NCBI RefSeq assembly: GCF_022581195.2
Contig: NC_061476.1
Coordinates: 7,114,098 to 7,178,097, forward strand
Source: Helicoverpa zea
Lineage: Eukaryota > Arthropoda > Insecta > Lepidoptera > Noctuidae
Direction of reading: 5' to 3'
Length of the DNA stretch: 64,000 nucleotides
Shown here one piece after another: positions 1-10,640 of this stretch. A program made the position numbers and the translations under genes. The stretch's first letter is position 1, and every line of letters begins with the position of its first letter. The notes under the pieces were generated by a model. It made no database searches. It saw nothing but the letters and a program-made list of their open reading frames with translations, and was not told the DNA's origin.

Positions 1-2074
1 AAATATTTTAATAAAATGAAACTTACTACCTTATTTCTCACGAACGAATAAAGGTATCAAATTAAAATTTAAATCAAATACCAAGGTTTATTGTCCCTTT
101 AGGCAGTCAAAAAATCAAACTTCTAAGTTAACGCGATCAAAAGATACAGCAGTTTTACCGACACCTTAGACGAATTTCCGTCACACGCTAGGGAATCAAA
201 ACCTACAAGGTACTTCCCGTGAACTCAGAATCTTAAAATTCGGCACGAAGCAACGTTATATATTATAGTACAGATAAAGGAAAAATTGCGAAAATGATAA
301 ATTTGAAGTTACATAAAATATTAAAATATTATTTTTGCTTACATGACATAAAATATTTTTTTAATAATTATAAACTTACTACCTACCCTTTTTCACATGA
401 ACGCGTTGAGATATTAAAGTTTTGAATAAAACGTGAAATTCATATCAAACACTTCTTATATAATGGCCTCTAAACTGTGAAAAATTTTAAATCATTCAAA
501 GGTCATTGGGCACCTTAGTATGAAAACCATACCCACGGCGGATACGAACGAAATATAGCACAGTATAATGATAAAGGCTCTGATTTACTATGGCATTAGT
601 CGCATCAATGTGAACCATGGGAATCTAGAGAAAATCAGGTGTAAACATCAAATATTTTCCTCATTTCAATGGGGAATTTAAACGACCAAGTTTGACGGAT
701 TTGAGAAATCATTTCTTTGTAGTGAAAGAGTATACTCGCCGTTTATTTCCATTGTCATCAGGTCAGGATCTGATGATGGAAATCCTGAGAAATCGAGGGC
801 AACTATCAGAAATTGTAGGCATGCATAGGATTAAAACTTGATTCTCAGATGTATGTCTGGTGATACTATCAAACAGTGAAGGTTAAGAGCTTATCTGATG
901 ATGGAGACGTGAGAAAGTCGAGAGAACTCGGTATGTTTTAGTTACGTCGTGTTTGGGCTTATATTATTCGTATTGACGAGAACTTTTCACAAAAGTTAAA
1001 AATAAAAACTTTTTACAAAAAAAAAACAACTTCTCAACAAAACTGTTTATATGCATCGGTCTAGATCTCGGTGGTTAAATAAATATAGATGCATCCTCTA
1101 GCTAGACACCGACTTCTAGACCGATGCACCTAACATCTTTTTAATTTCTTTCTTGCTTTTGTTTTCTTGTTGCTTTTTTATATGTTTGAAGTTGGATTTG
1201 TTTGTAAAATGCTACAAAATAAAATAATGCCGACTTTATAAAACAAAGAAAGGGACAGAATTACACTTTTGTCAAGGCTCTAGAAACGTAAAGCCAGCAG
1301 CCCCGAATCCTACTCTCTAGAAGTCGTTGTTACAATTCAACAGCTACAAGTCGTCAGGCGGTTTCGAAAAAACCTGAAACTGGGGCTCTTTAGGTGATTA
1401 ATCCCTCAAAAATAAAAGATCCCATTCCTGCAATGGCTGCTTTAACCCAAGTTAGTAGTGAATTCTCATCACCTAAAATAAAATAAGCTCCAACACAAGG
1501 TTACGTTATAAATTGTAAAGGAGTTCCCATAACTAGGTATATCTGATCTTAGCTGTCGATCCCACAATGGCAGTCAAACCTATCTTTGTGGAAAGTCTTC
1601 GCCAATACGAATAAAATATCCCCAAACACGTGGTAGTTGCAACATACCGTTCGGGAGTTCCCTTGACTCTCTGTAGTCTCAATAATCAAATCAGCTCCAA
1701 ACCTTCACTGTTTACCAGTACCCTCAAAAATACACTCACATGTCTGGTTATGACTCGATGCGTGCCTACAATATTCAAGAGTTGCCCTCGATTTCTCAGG
1801 GTTTTCAGATCCTCATCAGATCCTGGTCATCCGGATTGGCACCTTCCTTCTTTATGAAATGTCTTTAACAATAAAAACTAGCATTGCAACCTGTACAATC
1901 CTTGTCTTTTATATTTTTCAAACGATCCTGGACATTCGTCTCCATGGAATTTTAATAAAATATTTATATTCAAAGAAACGTCATACCATTCTCCACGATT
2001 TAAAACTACTTTGATTCATGTCCGCCACTTTTTACAAAGCGGGTCAGATATGCCCCATGACCTTTAAGACACGT
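1..2074. other. Non-coding AT-rich DNA with diverged repeats
   Basis: I see no convincing gene here. About 20-300 and 370-580 look like two diverged copies of one segment; both start near CTTACTACC and carry a CACGAACG/CATGAACG-like motif. A short motif resembling GATCTGATGATGGA followed by GAGAAATCGAGGGCAAC occurs near 763-815, again diverged near 890-930, and inverted near 1775-1830, so this is a dispersed repeat. A strong hairpin (1052-1128) is listed separately. The only ORF over 60 codons (1630-1857) overlaps the inverted repeat copy and resembles nothing I know. Confidence 0.5.
1052..1128. repeat. Perfect-ended hairpin with 22-bp arms
   Basis: The left arm 1052-1073 and right arm 1107-1128 are inverted copies; both outer ends read TGCATCGGTCTAGA and the arms differ at about two positions in the middle. 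The loop is about 33 bp. It may be a tiny MITE or a structured-RNA hairpin; flanking target duplication was not found. Confidence 0.6.
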
Positions 2075-5000
2075 CATCATCAGCCTATCGCAGTCCACTG
2101 CTGGACATAGGCCTCTCCAAGTGCACGCCACTGAGATCGATTTTCGGCTACTCGCATCCAGCTCCTGCCAGCCGTCTTGCGCAAGTCATCACTCCACCGT
2201 GCCTGAGGACGTCCTACACTACGCTTGCCGAGGCGTGGTCTCCACTCTAGAACTCGTTTACCCCAACGGTTATCGGTTCTTCGGCTAATATGGCCAGCCC
2301 ACTGCCACTTCAGCTTGCTGATTCGGTGGGCTATGTCGATGACCTTGGTTCTCTGACGGATTACCTCATTTCTGATGCGATCCCTCAGAGAAATGCCAAG
2401 CATAGCCCTTTCCATAGCCCGCTGAGCGACTTTAAACTTGTGGACCAGCCGTACCGTCAGTGTCCACGTTTCGGCTCCGTAAGTCATGACAGGTAGGACG
2501 CACTGATTGAAGACTTTCGTCTTTAGGCACTGTGGGATCGACGATGTTAGGACTCGACGTAGCTTCCCAAATGCAGCCCAACCCAACTGAATTCTCCTAT
2601 TCACCTCGTCCTCAAAGTTGTTTCTACCTAACTGCAATGTCTGCCCGAGGTATACATATTTCCGAACAACTTCGAGAACGGCACCGTGTATCGCAATCGG
2701 TTCCGGTAGAACATGTTCATTGAACATGACCTTGGTTTTGTCCAAGTTCATCCGTAGGCCGATGCGTAGAGAAGATTCAGCCAGGTCGTTCAGCATTTGT
2801 TGTAGGTCCTGCAGCGTTTCTGCCATGATGACGATATCGTCAGCAAATCGCAAGTGAGAGATGTGTTCGCCATTGATGTTGATGCCACGTCCTTTCCAGT
2901 TCAGCGTCTTGAACATATCCTCCATTGCATTAGTGAACAGTTTCGGGGAAATAACATCCCCTTGTCTCACTCCTCGATGCAACGGTATGGGCCTTGTTTG
3001 CTGATTTTGTACTTGGACGGACATTGTAGCGGCTTCGTAGAGACATCTCATCACTTGGATGTATCGCCAATCTACTTGACAACGCTGCAGGGACTCCAGA
3101 ACAGACCAGATTTCAACCGAGTCAAAGGCCTTCTCATAGTCCACAAATGCTAGACACAGGGGCTGATTATACTCTTCGGTCTTCTGTATAATCTGCCGCA
3201 CTGTGTGGATGTGGTCTATGGTGCCGTATCCGCTCCGAAACCCAGCCTGCTCCGGTGGTTGGAATTCGTCGAGTCTTCGCGCAAGTCGGTTCGTGATCAC
3301 TCTTGAGAACAGCTTATAGACGTGGCTTAGGAGGGAAATGGGTCGATAGTTCTTCAACTGGGTTTTGTCTCCCTTTTTGAAGAACAGGATGACAACACTC
3401 CTACTCCACGCCTCTGGAGTTCTCCCTTCAAACAGGACGGCATTAAAAAGCTTCTGGAGCTCCCCCAGTACGGGCTTTCCTCCTGCTTTTAATAGCTCTG
3501 TTGTAATGCCATCCTCGCCAGGGGCTTTTCCATTTTTGAGCTGTCTCAGAGCGATCTCGATTTCGCCACTGCTGACTTCTGGCAGGTCTTCGGTGAAATG
3601 GCGCGTTAATGTGGCTCTAGAATCCTCATTTCCGGGATCAGGTCGAGATGCATGCGATGCGTATAACCGGCCATAGAAATTTTCCACTTCCGAAAGGACT
3701 GCGGGCACCGAAGAAACGACTTCTCCACTTGTTGTGGTCAGCTTCGTCAAGTGGCTTCTTCCAAGAGATTGTACGAACACCTTTGACCCCCGATTCAGCT
3801 CAATTGCTCTTTCAATGTCAAGAGTATTGGAGCACCGGAGGTCACGTCGTACGTGCTTGTTGATCTCTTGGTTTAGAGCCCGCTTAGCTGACGAAGTGAC
3901 AGGTGGGTTTTCACGTCGTCTCTTCATAAGCCCTAATGTCTCTTCCGAAAGTTTTGATTTCTTGCCCTTACGCTGCATGTTACAGAATCTCGAACCTTCC
4001 TCCCTGAGGATCCGAACCACATTTTCGTGGTTCTGGTTAACGTCTGTTGTGGTTTCCACGGCGGCAAATCGGTTCTCCAAATTTGACTGGAACGTTTCAG
4101 ATCCTGTCATGGTTTGGAGCAGTGTTGGTCGGAGCCTGGCCTTCATCAGACGGAAACGTTCAGCCTTGAAGTTGATATTCAGAGAGCCTCGGACAAGTCG
4201 GTGATCGCTACCGGTATTAAACCTATTGATCACGGAGACGTCTCTGAATATGTGCTTCTTGTTCGTCATGATGAAGTCAATCTCATTTTTAGTCATAGTG
4301 TCGGGGCTTTGCCACGTCCACTTCCTTTGGGGCTGCTTTTTGAAAAAAGAGTTCATCAAAAAGAGCCCCTCACGTTCGAGGAAGTTGACGAGCATTTGCC
4401 CCCTATGATTCCTGCTTCCAAATCCATGGGATCCTACTGCCGATTCGCCGCAAATCTGTACTCCCACTTTAGCGTTAAAGTCCCCCATGACAACGGTGTA
4501 ATGGGTCTTTGTAGTGAAGTGGAGGGCCCTTGATATGTCATCAAACATATCCTCCACTTCATCGTCTGAATGTGTCGAGGTCGGTGCGTACACTTGCACT
4601 ATCTTGAGGCTATACCTGTCGGTGAGCTTTAAGATAAGGTACGCTACCCTGTTCGACACACTAGACACCTCCACAACGTTATCAGCTAGGGACTTATTAA
4701 CCAGAAACCCAACGCCACCTTGGGATTGTTGGTCTCCCTCTCGGAAGTACATTAGGTGACCTGATTCGAGGGTTATGGTGTCCTCCCCCTCTCTTCGAAC
4801 TTCACATAACCCTAATATGTGCCACCTAATCTTCCCAAGTTCCACCTCGAGTTGCGCCAGATGCGAGTCAAGCCGTAGCGTGCGGCCGTTGTACGTCGCC
4901 AGAGTCAGTTTTGTTTGGTGGCCTCCCGTAACCCGGAGATTCTTCGCACCCCCTGCCCCGCCGTAACCACGGTCGCCACCATGACCGGGAATAGCGGGAC

Positions 5001-5223
5001 TGCCGGGAACTAGGGGCCGTGGCTTTTTTGTGCTGCTCATAGAGGTATTTAGCCTACTGCTATCACGCTGGCCAGACGGGTTGATAGAGGGTTTTTTTCC
5101 GAGTTTTCCTTCTCTTGCACTGGTGTTTGGTGCATTTTATACTCCATTAGTCGACTTTTACGACACCCACTGGAAGAAGGGGTAGCGACATATGTATTCT
5201 TAAGCCGTCGCTACACGGCAAAA
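2075..5223 (-). mobile_element. Full-length RTE-like non-LTR retrotransposon with 13-bp target duplication
   Basis: The 13-bp sequence CTTTAAGACACGT lies immediately outside both ends (2062-2074 and 5224-5236), which fixes the insertion boundaries. In element orientation there is a ~183-bp 5' UTR, one large intact ORF (5040-2080) and almost no 3' UTR, ending in a GGCTGATGATG-type tail. A short simple-repeat tail instead of poly(A) is typical of the RTE clade. The exact duplication and open ORF suggest a recent insertion. Fragments of the same tail recur near 29630-29690 and 43640-43715. Confidence 0.9.
2080..5040 (-). CDS. Endonuclease-reverse transcriptase of an RTE-like retrotransposon (986 aa)
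   Basis: This is the single ORF of the element at 2075-5223. The N-terminus is a short Gly/Pro-rich leader. Residues ~43-295 form an APE-type endonuclease in which the expected motifs are all visible: TYNGRTL, LCEVRR, VYAPTS, GDFNAKVG, NEIDFIM and a terminal GSDHRLV. Residues ~500-790 form the reverse transcriptase: GKAPGEDGI, NYRPISLLSHVYK, EQAGFRSG, FVDYEKAFDSV, RGVRQGDVISP and the catalytic FADD at ~732-735. The C-terminal region contains GAETWTLT and GRPQARWSDDL followed by WMRVAENRSQW, the RTE-type tail. The ATG at 5040 is the first in frame. No stop or frameshift interrupts it, so enzymatic competence is plausible. The protein would nick target DNA and prime cDNA synthesis from the element RNA. 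Confidence 0.9.
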   Translation of the reverse strand: MSSTKKPRPLVPGSPAIPGHGGDRGYGGAGGAKNLRVTGGHQTKLTLATYNGRTLRLDSHLAQLEVELGKIRWHILGLCEVRREGEDTITLESGHLMYFREGDQQSQGGVGFLVNKSLADNVVEVSSVSNRVAYLILKLTDRYSLKIVQVYAPTSTHSDDEVEDMFDDISRALHFTTKTHYTVVMGDFNAKVGVQICGESAVGSHGFGSRNHRGQMLVNFLEREGLFLMNSFFKKQPQRKWTWQSPDTMTKNEIDFIMTNKKHIFRDVSVINRFNTGSDHRLVRGSLNINFKAERFRLMKARLRPTLLQTMTGSETFQSNLENRFAAVETTTDVNQNHENVVRILREEGSRFCNMQRKGKKSKLSEETLGLMKRRRENPPVTSSAKRALNQEINKHVRRDLRCSNTLDIERAIELNRGSKVFVQSLGRSHLTKLTTTSGEVVSSVPAVLSEVENFYGRLYASHASRPDPGNEDSRATLTRHFTEDLPEVSSGEIEIALRQLKNGKAPGEDGITTELLKAGGKPVLGELQKLFNAVLFEGRTPEAWSRSVVILFFKKGDKTQLKNYRPISLLSHVYKLFSRVITNRLARRLDEFQPPEQAGFRSGYGTIDHIHTVRQIIQKTEEYNQPLCLAFVDYEKAFDSVEIWSVLESLQRCQVDWRYIQVMRCLYEAATMSVQVQNQQTRPIPLHRGVRQGDVISPKLFTNAMEDMFKTLNWKGRGININGEHISHLRFADDIVIMAETLQDLQQMLNDLAESSLRIGLRMNLDKTKVMFNEHVLPEPIAIHGAVLEVVRKYVYLGQTLQLGRNNFEDEVNRRIQLGWAAFGKLRRVLTSSIPQCLKTKVFNQCVLPVMTYGAETWTLTVRLVHKFKVAQRAMERAMLGISLRDRIRNEVIRQRTKVIDIAHRISKLKWQWAGHISRRTDNRWGKRVLEWRPRLGKRSVGRPQARWSDDLRKTAGRSWMRVAENRSQWRALGEAYVQQWTAIG

Positions 5224-5439
5224 CTTTAAGACACGTAAGACAGTTATTTTCAATCAGATTTCTGAATGATGACTATAAAATGTTGTATATAAATAACTTC
5301 AATAAAATAACTTTTACAAGGTACTGGCCTACTATTTTAGTTATATTATAAAATAAAAAATATTAACTATTTTGACTCTCACGAAATTACCATAACTATG
5401 ATTGTTCTAAACTGAACGGTTGGCGCGAAACTCACTTTT

Positions 5440-5502
5440 TATCTGTACAGCATTTGTACGGAACCCTCGGTGCGCGAGTCCGACTCGCACTTGGCCGGTT
5501 TA
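5440..5502. repeat. Short dispersed lepidopteran repeat fragment
   Basis: A GC-rich island in AT-rich DNA reading TTTGTACGGAACCCTCGG and then CGAGTCCGACTCGCACTTGG. I recognise this string as common in lepidopteran genomic and UTR sequence, part of a transposon end. Family assignment is uncertain. Confidence 0.45.
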
Positions 5503-5760
5503 TTTTTAATAAAATTATATGTTTAACAAAGACAGCAGTTAGAATTTCACACAAACACATGCTCAAATATTGACCAAGTAAACGAAAGGCTATTGACCTA
5601 ATCTTGTTTGTAAGTTTATTTACTAACCACGGTTTATCTATGACTCATAAATATAGAAAGTGTGAACCTTGAGGACCTTGGAGGTAACAGTTACGCAAAA
5701 TGTTACGTCACAAAGTAATACTTAGTTAACTAACTTGTTCAACAGTTAGAATACTCACAT

Positions 5761-5956
5761 ACTGCAAACTTTTAGTCGGCCGATAGTATGTTTGGGCTCA
5801 TAAATCAGTATGAAGATGAATGGTATTACGCACTTAACAAAGATCAGGTATTTAGCCGGTATCAGAACGAATGAAAACTTTGATTGGAATCAAAATTTTC
5901 TTAAAAAAGAAATTGGACCATCGGACTAACTGTCGGCCGACTTTTTAGTTTGCAGT
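5761..5956. repeat. Palindromic MITE, ~196 bp
   Basis: Terminal inverted repeats of about 28 bp: the left end reads ACTGCAAACTTTTAGTCGG and the right end is its diverged inverse (CCGACTTTTTAGTTTGCAGT), both with a GTCGGCCGA core. No transposase is inside. The target duplication is unclear. Confidence 0.7.
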
Positions 5957-6394
5957 GTACTCTAAAAATATAACTTTCTATAATGACAAAATGCTTATTT
6001 TAAGATCTACATATTCAAAACTTGTTTACTTAATGTAGTGTGTTTACATCCTTACTTAAGTATAAAATGCGAAAATAACGGTTGTTTGTATTGCTCTCTG
6101 TTACGGTTTTATCGTAAACAGCCGGAATAAATACAGAGAAATTTAACAAATAAAGAATACCAAACTAATCGCAAAATATCGATTTGTCTGATTTTATCAC
6201 TTTGAAAATAACTACATAAGTACATGGAAGAAGAAACTATATTGCAAAACTGGTTTATAAACAAGGACAGTCGATTCCGTTACTTTCACCAAGGGGTCCT
6301 CTACATCAATCAGTCAGAACATTTACATAGAGATTAAAATTATTTAAATGCCATAATCGGACTTGACTTAGCGTGGTTTCCTATAATAATAATA

Positions 6395-7090
6395 AGGGCA
6401 TCTGAGGCGGATGACGGGGAGTAGCGACCCCGCGGGGCTATATATCCGAGTGCTCCAGGGAGAGTATACTGTCCCCCATCTCCGGCCTACCGGAGTGAAG
6501 CATGACGGGGGATAGGTCTCCCGCCTTTTGGCTTGCCTTCATCGGCCGGTCAGAGTGGAGTCGCTAGAGTAGGGTTAGCAGCCCGCTCGGAGGGTAGGTG
6601 CCTCGTGGTAAGTGGCGAGTGGGCCGGTGATGCTGGACCCACAGGGAGCGCGTGATCTGCGTTTAAAGTCCGCCGAGGTATCCTCACCCTTCAGCCGCTC
6701 ATGTACCTGTTGCCCTCTTGTTGCGATTTAGCGACTGATTCCCGGGGGCCCAGTAAGTGAGCTGGCGAGTCTCCACCTGCCATTTTTACGTGTATTTAAT
6801 ACATTGTTATCGGCAGGTGCCATAGTTCCCGTAGTTTCCCCATTCCTAGTCCATTAGCATCCCATCACAATAGCCCAAGTAGTTTTCATCCATAGTTAGC
6901 AATAGTTTAGCACAGAACCGGGGATTGTCCTTGGGTACATTTCTATAGTGTATACAGGGATAATCGTCGGTTTTGTGTCACCATTTCATTAAAGTTGTCT
7001 CAAAAGGGCTTCAGCGTGTTGGCTTCGGCCCCACGTTCGCCTCCCAAAAATCCGGGACTCTGTAGTCCCGAGGTCTAGAAGAGACATACA
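6395..7090 (-). mobile_element. ~700-bp non-autonomous retroposon unit, copy A
   Basis: A close copy of 18266-18979 in the opposite orientation. In element orientation it starts with TGTATGTCTCT, continues into GGGACTACAGAGTCCC (a small self-complementary hairpin) and ends next to (TTA)n. Both copies begin at the same base, so this is a defined unit rather than two random 5' truncations. It has no ORF of note. It could be a SINE-like element or the 3' region of a LINE; the clade is unknown. Confidence 0.7.
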
Positions 7091-7309
7091 TTTCTAATAA
7101 TAATAAATCGTTTATTTGCTTTAAACATGGTACTTTTGGTGTTACATATTATATATAAAGGAACAAGCATGTTTAGCTATAGGTAATAGCATGTAAAAAT
7201 TTCAAGCTTAAAACTAACATCTTAATATCATGTTAACATTAACCTATCTGAGATCAAAATTTCTGTCAAGAAATTCACTTACACTATAAAAGCTACATTT
7301 GACTAGCCA

Positions 7310-7600
7310 TTCTAGCTAGTAGGTGACGAAGAGAAAGAACTGACCTCTCATGTATGAGTGAGTGGGTTCGATTCCAGGCAAGTACCAATACAACTTTTCA
7401 GTGTTTCGCACTTTCTAAGTATATCTTGGACACCAGTGACTGATTGAAAGGTAAAGGAAAACATCTCGTGGAAACCTGGACTGTCAAGAGTCTGAAATAA
7501 CTGAGCACATTGTGCAAGCGTGGTGATTAACGCACAATCCTTCTCCGAATGAGAGGAGGCCGCAGCCCAGCAGTAGGACGATAAAAAGGCTGTGACGATA
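7310..7600 (+). mobile_element. tRNA-derived SINE (HaSE-like)
   Basis: It contains a tRNA-type B box (GGGTTCGATTCCAGG at ~7368) followed by the body AAGGAAAACATCTCGTGG...GCAAGCGTGGTGATTAACGC...GAGAGGAGGCCGCAGCCCAGCAG and ends GGACGATAAAAAGGCTG. The same 3' body occurs at 26195-26345, and a short piece at 19640-19715. The body matches what I remember of noctuid SINEs, but the family name is from memory. Confidence 0.75.
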
Positions 7601-7619
7601 CCATTCAGACATGGTTTAA

Positions 7620-8757
7620 ACCGTGGTTGCCAAGGGGGTAAAGAACTAACCTCTCAAGTATGAAGTGTGATCGACAGTAACGTGCTCTCCGATGCACGGT
7701 TGCAAGGATTTCGAAGTTAGTAGTAATTATCATTTCCCTGCCCTATCCCAACATATTATAATAATACGAGGTCGGTGTAGGAAAAATACTTTTTCCATTC
7801 TTCTCTCTCTAACGTCATCTGATAAATAACATCCCTTCTAGCCATAACATAGTTTTTCACACAATTCATTGAACCTTTTGTTTTAAACTTGCCTTTTACT
7901 CTATTTGGTTAGGTATTTAACTAAAGATATACTCAATCCTGATGTTATGACTGTCAATCTGAAAACCTCTTTCTTAAAAAATAAAATGCAGTAAAAAACA
8001 GTGTTCCTAAATATAATCATAAAAATTAAGTATTTATCAATTGTACCATTAATTTAGCTATAGTTTATATATATACAACATGTAACGTAATTAACGCACA
8101 CCCTCAAACACCCCAATTAGAATATTTTGTTATAATCATAATACATACACTGAATTTTTAATTTAACATGTATATGCATTGTTATTTACTAAATTAGTTA
8201 TACCAATTCTTGGAGAACTTTTTGGTCATACTACTACCTACGCACGCAAATATCGCGCCGCGCGCCGCGCGACTCGACACCATAGATGTAATATAATAAA
8301 CAAGATTGCGCACGCTCGAAATATATATTTACGAAATTGAACTCTATTCCAACGCAATGAGGTACTAAATTTGTTGCATAATACACAGAGGCAAATCCGA
8401 GCCGAGAGGGATAGTTAGAACGGAGGCCGTTTGTCTCTTTCTGACACCTTGCCAGCATAAAAAAATGTTGTGATCAACAGTTTTGTCTTCCCAAAAAAAC
8501 AATTGAATCACATATATTTTTATCTTATTTTAACAATTGTAAGTCAACAAATTAATAAAAATCGCATTAATTTATTATACGAATAAATTATTATAAATAA
8601 TTATATAAATTATTATTCTTAAAACATAAACAACATAATTTTATTTTATTTTATTTTTTTTTTTTCTTCTAGCGGTAACCCTGAACATTCTTGGCGCGTA
8701 ATCAGCATTCAAAATTTTGTTTATATTTTTTGTATTAAATCAATTTAAACTATTTAA
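7620..8757. other. Non-coding AT-rich interval
   Basis: A short SINE-related fragment (ACCTCTCAAGTATGA, GTGCTCTCCGATGCACGG) lies at ~7640-7715. After that I see only AT-rich DNA and a T-rich tract at ~8640-8666. A 74-codon ORF on the minus strand (8458-8234) has no recognisable domain and covers low-complexity CGCGCCGCGCG sequence. Confidence 0.4.
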
Positions 8758-8997
8758 ATGGTGAAAAAGTGTTGCGATTATACTTGTAAAAGTGAATCCT
8801 ATGGTGGTTGCAATATATCGTTCCACAGGTTAGCTAATAATAACATTTTCGTAAACCAAACAACTAGGGTGCCCATGAATTCTTGTAATGAGTGAAAATA
8901 TGGGTGATGGATTTTAAAACTGTTGTACTATTGTTATAGCTTCCCAAAAAATGAAGAAAGGCGACATAAATGGCTCAGCAGTCTATATATGAAGTAG
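8758..8997 (+). pseudogene. THAP zinc-finger N-terminus in two exons, then a stop (relic or partial gene)
   Basis: Exon 1 (8758-8828) opens with ATG and encodes MVKKCCDYTCKSESYGGC followed by NISFHR/S; it ends at CACAG|GTTAGC. A 111-bp intron ends at TTATAG (8939). Exon 2 (8940-8997) continues in phase as FPKNEERRHKWLSSLYMK and meets TAG at 8995. This is the beginning of a THAP domain: the C-x4-C start, the NISFHxFP motif and the first conserved Trp, split at the usual place. The second half (second Trp, C-x2-H) is absent in frame. I see no continuation within the next few kilobases. It is either a decayed THAP gene or transposase, or a first piece whose stop is bypassed by an unrecognised splice. 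Confidence 0.65.
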
Positions 8998-9981
8998 AAA
9001 TACAAAAAAAACCGTCTTCACTTCGAATCTTCCTGCTTTTATACTGCTAATTCCCGCTAATTATTAAAAGCCTTTATAAGTATCTTAAGGTCACAAACTG
9101 TGTAAATTAAAACTTCAATACCAATCTGCGTTAAATAAATCTTAGCAAATTCGGATTTGTCTCACATAGCTTAATCTAATAGTCACCCTATTAGAAAGGG
9201 ACAGACAGCCTACGTACTAACTGTTTCACTCGGCTCGTTTTTTGGGTTTATATGCGCAGTCCTGTTTACTAATATTATGTCTATGCTCGACACAACATAA
9301 CGAAACTACGGAAGAAGCCGACAATACACGAAGTCTTATTACTTTGAGTTACGGCGGTCTATTTGAATTTGTTTTGACTGTACAGGGTTAATATGACAAT
9401 AATTTCCGCAGTTTTAATTATTTTTGGGATAAAAAATTACCTATATTAAAAATGATATAAATCGATTCAGTAAACGATTCTGAACAAACTAATTTCAGGA
9501 TGTGCGTTAATTAAGTTACATGTTGTATATATATATGTATTAACAATCACTTTAAAAAAATTTACGCAAATAGGAGAGTGTGGAAGAAGAAAACATGTTG
9601 TTTGTGCCGACCTCAAATAAAATTGGTATAAGGGAATGAGGATGATAATGAACATTTATTTGTCTCAAAAGTATCAACTGTCTTAATGGCTTCATGATTA
9701 TAACAGATTGCAACTACAAGAAGCTATCGTTTCAAGCTGCAATTACTTGGTGACACAAATAACTGGTAACGGATGGTCACAAGGCTACTATCAGTAACCG
9801 ACGTTGCGGAGCGCACTAACTTATTAGTATTAAGTAGAGTCATTTGTATCAGCCTAGGAACTATTCAATTTTAATGTTCAGCGTGTGTCTAGAATTTTTT
9901 TTAGTCAAATTAAGTGATGAAAAATAGAGGCCATATTTGTAAAGTTTCTAATGTCGTACTTATTATAATTGCAAATACTAA

Positions 9982-10110
9982 TTGCTGGGGAGTTTGTTCG
10001 ACCATTTCTTTTACCTAGCAAAAACACAGGAAGTGGCGAAGGGTGGGCGTTTGGGGGCTTTGTCTATTGTAAACTTACTTTCAAAAAGTACTGTTTTTCA
10101 GGCTCTCAAA
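9982..10110 (+). repeat. Dispersed repeat, copy 1 of 2
   Basis: It shares the order GCTGGGGAGTTTGTTCGACC, AAACACAGGAAGTGGCGAAGGG, GGGGGCTTTG and AAAGTAC with 42487-42600 (in the ATP13A-type gene intron). The identity is obviously imperfect, which fits an old retroposon family. The element is unassigned. Confidence 0.6.
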
Positions 10111-10429
10111 TATCTTCTCTCATCATTCGATGCAGTTCCCTACGCAGGAAATAGATGGATGCTATTTACATTAAAACGATAAAATAACGCAGAGTTTAAC
10201 GTTAAAATCCAAAGGCTAGCATTTCACGAAATATTTTTGTCGTCAAACCAGACTGAAGGGACCTTTCCCTCAGCGGGGAAAATCCCAACGGCTGATTGCA
10301 TTAAGATTAAGCTTGGTATTTAAGACAAGTTTACTATCTACACTGTTAATTTCAAGGAAAATATCTGTTCAAAATGTGTCTAACCTAACGTTGAGACCAA
10401 CGGAAACGTTGATGTCAAATCTCTGACCC

Positions 10430-10640
10430 CCATTCTAAGGACCTCCGAGGTAGATAAGCCGGAGCTCTGTAGAACAGTCCCCCAACTTTTTTCGAGATCA
10501 GAAATCATCAGATAACCCCCGTTGTGGAGCAGTTGGAGGGAGTATGAGACTGTTACTGACCAAAACCCGCTTTGATTCTTTTGGAACCCTTTATGTAGTC
10601 TGTCGAAAAATCCCGCAGCATTTTTAATCCCCTGTTTACA
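10430..10640 (-). repeat. Dispersed repeat (three copies in window)
   Basis: It contains CCCCGTTGTGGAGCAGTTGG, GAGACTGTTACTGACCAAAACC and TCGAAAAATCCCGCAGC. Related copies lie at ~20790-20930 (same orientation) and ~46440-46560 (inverted, starting GCTGCGGAATTGTTCGAAAG). An 89-codon ORF on the minus strand is an accident of this repeat. Confidence 0.6.

Noticed and set aside
2290..4966. Plus-strand ORFs of 60-156 codons opposite the RTE-like gene
   Set aside because: Shadows of the 986-codon minus-strand ORF.
8234..8458. 74-codon minus-strand ORF
   Set aside because: No domain, partly low-complexity CGCGCCGCGCG sequence, no neighbouring gene structure.
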